Source: Lomentospora prolificans
Taxonomy: Eukaryota; Ascomycota; Sordariomycetes; Microascales; Microascaceae
Reading direction: 5' to 3'
Assembly (NCBI GenBank): GCA_029532625.1
Contig: JARFXM010000003.1
Location: forward strand, 1,674,001 to 1,738,000
DNA length: 64,000 nucleotides
Made by a program: the position numbers and the translations under genes. The notes beneath the pieces were generated by a model. That model did no database searches. It was not told where the DNA came from and was given only the letters and a program-made list of their open reading frames with translations. This document shows positions 55,211 through 64,000 of this stretch, in pieces; the stretch's first letter is position 1, and every line of letters starts with the position of its first letter.

Positions 55211-56915
55211 TTAGGCACACAGCTGCTTGACCAAGCTCGCGTTTTCACCAACAAGCCCATCGAAGTAATCCAGTAGAGTCTGGACGGGGATCATATTCAT
55301 GACACCCAGCGTCGGGCTCGACGACTTGAGAACACGGCCTCCAAAGAGGACACGAACAACGTACTCTCCCTCGTCGTCGTCATCACCATGACCTTTGTGA
55401 CCACCTGGTTTCCTGCCTCTCCGCTCTTCAAAGCCCCTGGCTCGTCGACCGGCCTTCTTTTTCCACAGCTCAAACACAACCTCGGAACCCATTCCCGGCC
55501 AAACCATGGTATCAATCTGCAGGATGGAAAGAAGTCGAGAAACCGATCCATCGTGGGCGATGTTGTGCATGTAACGAACCGAATTGTTCCCCTCAACAGC
55601 GCTGCGCAAGTTGGCGGCTAGTTCAGCAACCCAGACACCGTAGCTCGCGACGCTGGCACTCAGAGACGTAGATGCATCACGGTAAATCTGGCTGTATTCC
55701 CAGTTACCCATGCGGTAGACGGCATCGGCGAGGTCTTGCGTCACACAGGTTGTGCTGTTGGCTCCATTTACGAGCTTACAGGGGAGCGGCTTGGCGTGAC
55801 ACTGCCGGGCGGAAAGGTTGTCGTAGTAGTGGTCAAACGAAGCATGGAAACCGCTGTCAGATGTGGGCACACCGGAAATATCGTCGAGAGTGGCGTAGAG
55901 GCTGGATGAGGCGTCGAGATGCTTCTGCCACGCAGGGTTGGCGCTAGACTTTATGGCATCAAAGGCCTTGGAACTGGCGCTACAACTATACTTTGGCTCG
56001 AGACTATCAATCGCAGACGCCTATCCTCACCAGTTAGAATTCGAACGTAGCGGAGCGAAATTGGGAGCGAAAGGTTCACGTACCTGGATCAAAAGGGGAA
56101 TAGAATCCCTGACACCCCACATGCCGTTGACGAGCATGCCAGCCACCTGGCTGGTAATGACATTATTTGTGACTCGGTACTTGACTGTCTTCGTCCAGTC
56201 TTCGCGCTTGCTAGGCAGGAAACCAAGAAGATCATGGTAAACTCCATACAAGTCCGCACCGTGGACCCATGAATCATCAAGGCCCTCGGCTGTAATTTGG
56301 GGGAACTGGCAGGTGCCGATCCAACCAGATGGTACGAAGGGATTGACCGAGGAGATGTAGCCCTGCCAGTACGTCCGGGAAGAAGTATCGTGACCTTCCC
56401 ACGGCTCTCCGTAATAGTAGAGACCCATGTCATTACAGTTCCACTGGTATGGCTCTACGGGGAATGCGTTGGACGAATAGGGCGTTCGCTTATGATGGCG
56501 GTGAATCTTTTCAACGCCTTTAGTCTTGTTCACACTCGAACATATTGGAAGGACATACCAGTTCAACATACTGCAACTCATACTCTCGCGATGGTCGCAC
56601 ATATTCCGCCTTCCTGACGTGGGGCATATTGCACCAGTTATAGCTTCCATACTTGTCATCCGGCGTCTCGGACGAATTGTAGATGAAGCCATACACGCCT
56701 TCAGCATTAAGAACCTTGTCCAAGTCATTGATCTCCGACTGGGAAGGGGGATACCAAGCAACATCCACCTTGGCCGACACCGAAGTCAACAGGGGCGCCG
56801 CACCAAGCAGCGCGATGGCGCGTCTCGAGAAGAACATGGCGACAAGGTATATGACGAGGACGAATAGAAGCAGAACTGCTGTGGCGGCTACTCTCACGAC
56901 TCTATGTGCAGTCAT
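55211..56915 (-). CDS. Membrane-anchored histidine acid phosphatase
   Basis: Three exons on the minus strand, 56915-56559, 56506-56084 and 56020-55211, give 529 aa, all joins in phase 0. A hydrophobic segment near residues 7-29 (VRVAATAVLLLFVLVIYLVA) is a signal anchor, predicting a lumenal or extracellular catalytic domain. The N-terminal part carries KVDVAWYPPSQSEINDLDKV and YNWCNMPHVRKAEYV. The phosphatase motif R-H-x-x-R-T-P appears as HRHHKRTPY (about 121-129) directly after the first intron. The acid/base His-Asp is in NIAHDGSVSRLL near 413. This is branch 2 of the histidine phosphatase superfamily. The substrate is unknown. A basic/acidic low-complexity insert (GGHKGHGDDDDEGEY) lies near the C-terminus. 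An in-frame ATG at 56954 would add 13 residues. CACGTG sites lie upstream. Confidence 0.9.
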
Positions 56916-58132
56916 GACAGGCTCCTTCCTATTCTTATAAAGCCCCGGCTTCACGCCATCTCCCTAGTGCTCCGGCTGTTGCTTGCGACCACGTGGGATG
57001 GAAAACCGGTGCGTTGGATGCCGTTCGTACAGCCGACCAGGGACCAAGAGAACGCGGTGCCACTCTGGGGACCTTTTGTGCGCGAAATACTCCTTAGCTT
57101 CGGGTTTCCTCTCGTGAGATGTTACATTCGCCGATGAACTAGGAACATCAACACTTTCGATTAATGTTAAATCGCAGGTATTACTTGCTCCATTGTGCAA
57201 TGAATTGGGGAATGTTAGAGTTTTCGGAGGTTGAGAATTTCAAGTGGAAGACACGCAGGGAAGCACGTGTTGAAGCAGAGCATGGGAGTGGCCAGCTCGA
57301 TCGGACCTCCCTCCCTATGCAAATGCGCCAAAAGTGAAAAATGAAAAAAACACACTGTCAGCCATGCGGGAGGAATGCAAGCCCGCCTCCCGTGAAAAGA
57401 TGGTCTCTGAATGGGTTCCCACGAGACAGGACCCCCCCGTGCTTGTCCTACCCGCGCAAACTACCGAGTCCCGAGTTCGCGGTCCCTGGGAGCGAGGTTA
57501 GTTCTGGCAAGGTTGGATTTCGGACCCGAGAGGGGGGAGCTGCAGCACTGTAGGTGGTGACAGCACGACAATCTCTGGAGCTTCTAGAAAATGGTGCCTA
57601 GATTTCCCCACACGTAAAGAAGCTCGGGAAACATTCACGATGTCCAATAGGTGTCCAAGAATCTCAACACAATTCGAGAAGAACGGCCAATAAGTTAGAA
57701 GACAATTGCATAATAGAAGCACAAAAGTTCATCAATTGTTAATGCTAGCTGTAGAATTAGAACAGAATATTAATGAGGTCATCAGAGAGAAGAGAACCTG
57801 GTCGTATCATCATCGACGTTAAAATCATCTCCCTCTACATCCGAGAGGTGTACCTGGAAGCCGCTCTCTGTGCCACGCGAAGACAGCAGGAAGGTCTGGA
57901 AGTCGTCATCGAACCACTATGCGACCTTTTGTTTTGCTCTAATATCCTGTCCCGTTCCGTATCCCGTTTCCCGAATCCTATTCCGAGGTATCCAATAGTT
58001 GTTCATCTCGTCATGAAAGAAGAAGAAAATATGAATAATTTTGATGGAGGAGAAAACAAAGAAAAAGGAAAAGAATAAATGTTGAACGCCATGGTCGAAG
58101 AAGGAGAACCGTCAATTTCGTGGTTTTCCGCC
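56916..58132. other. Intergenic region upstream of the acid phosphatase gene
   Basis: Includes two CACGTG elements and a polypurine stretch (about 58018-58080). The open frames have no domain. Confidence 0.5.
56990..56997 (+). promoter_or_regulatory. CACGTGGG element upstream of the acid phosphatase gene
   Basis: It is 75 nt before the start codon at 56915. A second CACGTG is at 57264-57269, about 350 nt before it. CACGTGGG is the preferred site of yeast Pho4, and Neurospora NUC-1 binds a similar core in phosphatase promoters. Regulation by phosphate is inferred. Confidence 0.5.
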
Positions 58133-58348
58133 TCATCTCCGCCCGCATCTCCCGCAGGTCTTGATACCCACAGCATTACTATGTCCACAGCCGCACTTCC
58201 ACTCGTGCTGTTTGGCTTGCTTTGCAACCTCTCCAGCGCCGCCTCCACCAGACACAGTGCTGCGAGGGCTGCCACTGGCGGAATGAATGGTAGAACCGCC
58301 AGCGCTATTGGCGCTGCCACTGGTTGGCGAGCTGCTGGAGGAAGTCAT
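58133..58348 (-). CDS. Tiny zinc-ribbon (RanBP2-like) protein
   Basis: An intronless frame of 71 aa from the ATG at 58348 (or 78 aa from 58369). The first ~48 residues are Ser/Gly-rich low complexity. The C-terminus WKCGCGHSNAVGIKTCGRCG has the W-x-C-x-C-x(3)-N-x(6)-C-x(2)-C spacing of RanBP2-type or related zinc ribbons, which bind RNA, ubiquitin or proteins. An opposite-strand frame of 90 aa overlaps but lacks any motif, so the minus strand is preferred. No known homologue comes to mind. An upstream exon could exist. The neighbours give no clue to its role. Confidence 0.5.
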   Translation of the reverse strand: MTSSSSSPTSGSANSAGGSTIHSASGSPRSTVSGGGGAGEVAKQAKQHEWKCGCGHSNAVGIKTCGRCGRR

Positions 58349-58369
58349 TAGGACTGGCTGGCTGATCAT

Positions 58370-61300
58370 ATTCAGTGAAGGTTAACTGGTTGTTATAATG
58401 GTCGTGGAATAAGAGTCAATGGTGTTTCAATGTCGCGTGCCGATATTAAGTTCCCACGAGAGGGGTTGACGATAAGAATGGAGAGATGGAGAGGGGTACT
58501 TCGCGGCTGCTGTCGGTTTCCAAGGGTGAGTCTGGTAACTCGTATGGGAGTATACGGGATTGAAAATCCTGATGTTGCACCGGTGCGTGTGCGTTTTACA
58601 CTCGAGGAACGTCGAGAAGCACTGATCTGTACAGGAAGACGGGGTTGTTGGGGTTGTTGATGATGTTGAAAATGGATGCACCACTGTGTCTTTTTCTCAT
58701 GATCGACGGCCCCTAAGCATTAAGGGTGAGATGACAGGTGAGAATTCGTGATGCGCAAAGGGACGAGCTACTCATTGCCTTCTGGAAGGCAGAGCTGGGA
58801 TCCTAGCAATCGCTCGAACTTGGAGCTGAGGGGCGTGGTGAGGAAAGGGTCCGATTCGGTGGAGGCGGCCTAGGGGGACATTGATGACTCGCGCAAGCGA
58901 AAGTCTGGGCAGAGATGTCAGAAAAGAAGGGAAAAGAAAAAAAGGTTACGCCCCGCTGGTACCCTTGGGGAATGAAGTGAAGGTAGGAAGAAGTGCTAAA
59001 AATCAAAACCATACGTTTAAAACAAGACCTATTGATCGATGGTGGCCCGGTGTGGAGTTTCAGCTTTGGCGGAAGGGGGGAAAATCGGAGTGCGTGCTAT
59101 GCTCAGCCGTGAGGGCGTGGATCGTATTGTACAGAAATGTTGATGTTTAGAAAGGAGATGAGAACGGTTACAATAGCCAGCCCGGAACAAGATGTCTGCC
59201 CGACTATGCCTCGCTCCTGGATGCAGAATGTGGACGTTGATGTTGATGTGCTGGCAGAAAGATTTCCGAATTTCATCAATCAGCCCCGCGCTCGGGAGAC
59301 GGAAAATCAGCCAAGACATGGATCTCTGCGGATCTGGCGAGAATGGACAACAGTATCCTACCTAATACCCCCAATGCTCTTATGCCCATCCCCCTCTTGG
59401 GCCAAACATAACTTTCGCTGACAGTTCTTTTCCTCCGGCGGGGAATCGTGCCAGCTTATTCGTCGAGACCTCCTCATCTTTGCCCTCTTGGTCAATTATT
59501 GTCCAGGGTTGCCAATGTTAGCGGCCCGAGCCGGGTTAGAAACCCCACTGGACGAGGGCCGAGGGTGCGCGAGAGAGAGCCAGCGAGCAAGAACGAAGCC
59601 GAGCAAAGTCACTGCAGGGATCTAACAAGACCCAGACTGGTGGAAACCGATAGATATTGAGTCAGGCCCCTTCTACCAAATTCGGGGATTCAGCTGGCGT
59701 TAGATTGCAAGCTGGCTATGAGCTCGACTCGGCTCAAATAGGCCAGACCCTGATGGGCGGGAAACCTGGCTAGACCCCTCATTTTGCTCCTGGTTGGACT
59801 CTGCCGTTTTGCCCGTTCTAGAATCCTGTCGATAAAAGATGTGATCCAATCGGGGGAAGGAACGTAGATACCTTGTGCTTCCCCCCCGCCCCCCAAACCC
59901 TGATTTGTTTTAGCGCTTTTGCCGATAGATATACCCATTGATCTTGAGACCTCAGTATCTCGAGCCATTTGGATACATTTCATTCAGCGGCATGGAGGGT
60001 CGGCTCGACTGCAATGACGGCCTGCATCCATCGCCAGGGACATCATGTGGGGAAATGGATAATATGGCGAAAAGAACGGTGATGCATTTGGGGAAACCAT
60101 AAACTAGCTGGCTACGGTCCGTGTCAGTGGCACCAAATAAATCGGTGGGCGAAACGCTCGGACTGGAGCAGCACTTGTGGCCTGGCTTCTGCAATGCGCC
60201 GCCAACACTTCCATGGATGTCACCAGGCTGTCCCAATTGCTGGCTCTCAGCTGCAACAACGTACCTACCCCATAGTGTTGTTCCAGTTGATGTCTGATGT
60301 CCTTCCCACCCTTGATTTCAATGTTCAGATAATGCCTGGCCAGGCCAGCCATAGACATAGACGCAATGTTGAACACTGAACGGCAAGAACCCGGCGCAGT
60401 GCAGTGCTGAAGAACCGCCTATTCATCGAACGCCACCCGCCAGCGAGGCCTTGTTACGCCAGCGCCTGGCTATCCCACCTTTGAAGCAGACAGATTGATT
60501 GATCTCAGCCAGTCTACGACCTGCGCACTGCCGGATCTGGAGAAAAAGTAGCAACATTTCGCGTCCATCTCCGAACCATGCTTTGCACGCTATCGAACCA
60601 TTAAGCCCGACCGGATCCAAGTGTTGCGTTGCACAACAGAAAGCGATGTCGATCGCCATCAACCGGCTCGAAATGGCCCGCCTCCGGTGTGGGGGTGCGG
60701 GTGCGACTGCCAGCTCTACCGACTACCTAGCACTAACAGCGCTGAAAATACGTTTCGAGGTATCAATTCAATCAACCCCGATTTGTTCAAGTTTGTGCTC
60801 TGTGTTATTACTGTCCGAGGGTGCCCGTATGCCCGGTGCTATGCTTTTGCCCTTTTGACAGCTGGCTCTCGGACCCTTGGTGCTCTTTGGGAAGAGGGCA
60901 CGTCCGATGTTTCGCCAGCCCCCAAGACCGCCCTTACTCGTGCTGAGTCCTGCAGGAGGCGTCCCAGATGTGAGGCCCCTCCGTCTTGGCACGCAGATGG
61001 AACATGAGAAGAAGTGTATTCGATAGATAGGTTGAAACCACGGGCGAGAAGAAGTACAGGGGACGGGGAAAGGAAGATTGGTTTGTTTCTATCGTTATGT
61101 GGACTTCTCGAGTTTGGATATTCTTGGATTACTTTTTTTCCCCGTCCTCATCTATTATGTCCCACATGGAGAATTGAATTTCGTCCGATTTAATTGTCCC
61201 CTTATTAGTAATATCTCCTGCTTCTTAGCCCAAGCTTTGCCCAAGCTTGCTTTTTCTCACCCCGCGCTCCCACCCTGCCCGGGAGTGATTGCTTCCGAAG

Positions 61301-61508
61301 CCGATGTCACTGAAACAAGCAGAGCTCTGAACTCGCGGAGGAATCCTCAATTCTAGCCGCCCCGCCACCTGTGAGGCGGAGGACGGGGTATTTTTTTGTT
61401 TTCCTTTACCTTTTCCTCATTCAAAACCGGGGCGAGTCTGTCTATCTTTTTTCGCATTGTTGGAGTCACCAAGGGGGAAAAAGATCCCAATTCCTTTGCT
61501 TGCCCATC
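58370..61508. other. 3.1-kb region without a supportable gene
   Basis: A minus-strand frame at 60104-60376 (90 codons, containing GLARHYLNIEIKGGKDIRHQ) is the most protein-like, but I recognise no family. The last few hundred bases are T-rich and probably form the P450 promoter and leader. Confidence 0.45.
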
Positions 61509-63560
61509 ATGCTGGATTCCAAGATGCTATTGACGATAGCGCTTTCTGCGGTACCGGTCCTCATCATCAAGGGCCTATCATGGCTCAGGCATCACAGGCT
61601 GGTCCGCTTCAAAGACTGGCCCCAGATGAAGACTTCTTTAGTCTGGGGCCATATGGCGGAGCTTGCGGTGCAGATGGGGAAAGGGCCTGAAGCCGAGCAG
61701 TTTGGTAAGTGACATAACCCCTTTCGCAAAACATTGGATCTTGGTGTTGTTGGCGAGTGCGCTTCCGAGCCCAAATTCCCGTCCGCGTGAGCCTGCGACT
61801 GTTACTGCGAACTTGTTCTCCCAGTTACAACAAAGAGAAACACCGACTGATGTGAAAGCGATATAGACCTCACACTTGCTAGGATCATGGACTCGCTCGG
61901 AAACCCACCCCTTCTCGCCCTCGACATCTGGCCGCTCAACTACCCCATGGCCATTATCCTGAACCACGACATCGCCGAGCAAATCTCTCGCGCTTCCAAG
62001 AACTACCCTTACAGTGTTCCCAAATCGCCGACGATGAAGTACCTCAGTCCCTTAATCGGAAAGAACTCACTGGTCTCAATCAACGTAAGCAACATCACCC
62101 TACAGAAGTCGCCCCAGCATGCAAGCGAATACCATACCATTTTACTTACACTGCAGTGATAGGGTGAAATGTGGAAGACTCTACGAAAGCGATACAACCC
62201 CGGCTTCGCGCCCCAGCATCTCCTCAAGCTCCTCCCCAACATTATCGAAAAAGTGAACCCATTCCTCGACCACCTCGACCGCTTTGCCGAAACCGGGGAA
62301 ACCGCCCTGCTCAGCGACTACACCACGAACCTCACCTTTGATATCATCGGCATGGCCACCATGGACATGGATTTTGCTGCCCAGCGGCCGCCCGCAGAAC
62401 GCAGCGAAATTATGACCCTCTATCTCGAGCTCGTCGATTCTTACAAGGCGCAGGAGGACAGTCCTGTGTCGCCTTGGCTCCTCCATCCGCTCGCCGCGCT
62501 ACGGCAGGTCCAAGTCGCCCGGCGCATCGACCCTATGATCAAGAACCTCATCCGCACCAAGCACGAGGAGCTCAAACGTGGAGAAGTCTCCAAAACTCGT
62601 AGTGTGTTGTCATTGGCTCTCGAGGGCGTTGACGAATTGACAGAAGAAGTCTTGCAGCAGACGTGCGACAGCCTAAAGACGTTCTTGTTCGCCGGGCATG
62701 ACACTACTAGCATTCTGTTGCAATGGTCCTTCTACGAGCTTGAAAGATCGCCCAAGGTTGCCGAGGCCCTGTGCGCTGAGCTGGACGAATTGTTCGGGCC
62801 GGATACCGATCCCGAGGCTGTCATGAAGGCTTTGATTGCCCGTGGAGAAGAGATTATGAGCAAGATGACGTACACGTCGGCTTTCATCAAGGAGATTCTT
62901 AGGATGTATCCCCCTGGTGGCTCAGCACGTTTAGTACCTCCTGGAACGGGTCTGTTCGTCACGGCGCCCGATGGAAAGTCGTATTGTCTCGATGGCATGA
63001 TCATCTACCTCTGCCCAACCATCATCCAGCGCGATCGCGAGGTCTACGGCCCTACCTGCAACGACTTCCTCCCTGAACGGTGGATCGGCGATTCGGACAC
63101 CAGCATGAAGACCAATAGCGGACTCATCGTCGGGGATGGAGAGAAGAATCCTGCTACAAACTCTACCGGCGCGGGCAAGAAAACGCCGCCAAGCGCCTGG
63201 CGGCCATTCGAGAGGGGCCCGAGGAATTGCATCGGGCAGGAGCTCGCAAACATTGAGTCGAAGATTATCCTTGCCTGCGTCGCTAGGAGGTATGACTTTG
63301 TCAAGGTGGGGACTGGAGCTCTCAAGAGAGACGAGGCAGGTGAGAAGATTATGGGAGAGAACGGCAAGTATGTCGCCGAGACCGAACTGTACAGTGTAAG
63401 TTGGCCGTTTTCCCCTTCCTGCCATCCATGGATCTAGTATTGACGGCTTACTGACTCTACATGTGCGTAAAAACAGAGCCGGCAGATCACAGCGAAACCG
63501 GTTGATGGCATGGTGGCTAAGGTGAGGCTAAAGCCCGGTGCTAGGCCTCGCAAGCCGTAA
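61509..63560 (+). CDS. Cytochrome P450 monooxygenase (CYP59/StcS-like)
   Basis: Four exons, 61509-61704, 61867-62084, 62163-63395 and 63477-63560, give 576 aa. Phases are 1, 0 and 0. The N-terminal helix MLDSKMLLTIALSAVPVLII anchors it in the ER. The I-helix is FAGHDTTS near 314-321, the K-helix ExxR is EILR near 382, and the haem loop FERGPRNCIGQE places the axial Cys near 494. The C-terminal segment lies on a short last exon. The region around the I-helix and the following long loop (ELDELFGPDTDPEAVMKALI) resembles the CYP59 group that includes StcS/VerA of sterigmatocystin biosynthesis, but this is from memory. An insert rich in Gly/Asn/Ser precedes the haem loop and accounts for the above-average length. 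No other biosynthetic genes are visible on the left side; the right side is cut by the window. Confidence 0.93.
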
Positions 63561-64000
63561 TTTCCCTCGTAGGGTATTTGTAACAATACTTTCCCCGTTG
63601 CTGCTTTTCTTGCCTGTTCCGACGGATTTTCCTTTTCTTTCTTCTCTTTTCCTTTTTTTGGCTGGACTCATCGATCCATTGGGTGTATGGTTTGGGGGGT
63701 TTTCACTGTTGGATAGGCAGGCAACAATGGATGGTTCTTGAGTTCCAATTACGATCGTTTTGAATGGGATGAACGAATCTCTGTTTGAGGAATAAGCTCC
63801 AAAGTAGCCACTATACATTGAGAAGGGTACGAATTTGCGTTTCAGCAAATTATCTTAAAACGAAGCAGGAGTGTATAGCCTTCCACAATCCAGCTAGCCG
63901 GAGGTTCTTCGCGGGTCAGGGTCTTTAATAGCAATCACAGTGTTTCCTGAAAGGAAGGGCAAAGTCTAACACTTCCAAGGTTGTTACCAGTGTTGTACTG
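63561..64000. other. 3' flank of the P450 gene
   Basis: Pyrimidine-rich 3' UTR (about 63600-63660). Nothing else is recognised before the window ends. Confidence 0.5.

Noticed and set aside
58079..58351. 90-codon plus-strand frame over the zinc-ribbon gene
   Set aside because: Ala/Ser-rich with no motif, while the minus strand encodes a complete four-Cys zinc ribbon.
1..64000. CRISPR array or prokaryotic operon
   Set aside because: Spliceosomal introns and fungal families throughout show this is a eukaryotic nuclear genome; no regularly spaced repeats were seen.

Overview
The window is nuclear DNA of a filamentous ascomycete (Pezizomycotina, most likely Sordariomycetes). Genes are interrupted by short introns of about 50-150 nt with GTAAGT-like donors and CTAAC-like branch sites. 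The families include fungal-specific ones (rhodopsin-domain membrane protein, URC4, MIM1, AA12 quinoprotein). There are no operons, no convincing tRNA or rRNA, and no intact transposon. All exon-intron models below were derived by hand from reading frame, splice sites and phase; none is checked against transcripts.

Layout. 1-2.2 kb: 3' end of a multi-pass membrane protein gene and an F-box gene. 3.1-12.5 kb: dense housekeeping block with GTR1 (TORC1 GTPase), SHP1/p47 (Cdc48 adaptor), MIM1 (outer-membrane import), OXA1 (inner-membrane insertase) and URC4 (uracil catabolism). 12.6-23.0 kb: a 10.5 kb stretch with no gene I can support. 23.0-30.2 kb: rhodopsin-domain protein, eIF4A3/FAL1 with a probable spliced 3'-UTR intron, SF3a60/PRP9 sharing a promoter with FAL1, and the SLX1 nuclease. 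32.7-42.3 kb: a KDM5-type histone demethylase, SDHC and TAF6. 43.5-45.0 kb: a decayed C2H2 zinc-finger gene. 45.9-50.1 kb: a small 85-aa gene, a DJ-1/HSP31-type glyoxalase and SRP54. 50.9-58.4 kb: secreted AA12 dehydrogenase, GNAT acetyltransferase, membrane-anchored histidine acid phosphatase and a tiny zinc-ribbon protein. 61.5-63.6 kb: a stand-alone cytochrome P450.

How genes relate. MIM1 and OXA1 are tandem neighbours serving mitochondrial protein biogenesis, and MIM1 shares a 505-bp divergent promoter with SHP1. FAL1 and SF3A3, both acting in splicing or exon-junction biology, share a 371-bp divergent promoter. The rest looks like ordinary mixed euchromatin.

I found no clearly new multi-gene system. 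The most informative signals are: the FAL1 3'-UTR intron, which fits an EJC/NMD feedback loop; the zinc-finger pseudogene, whose stops are explained by C-to-T changes; the large gene-free region; and clustered CACGTG sites upstream of SDHC and the acid phosphatase gene.
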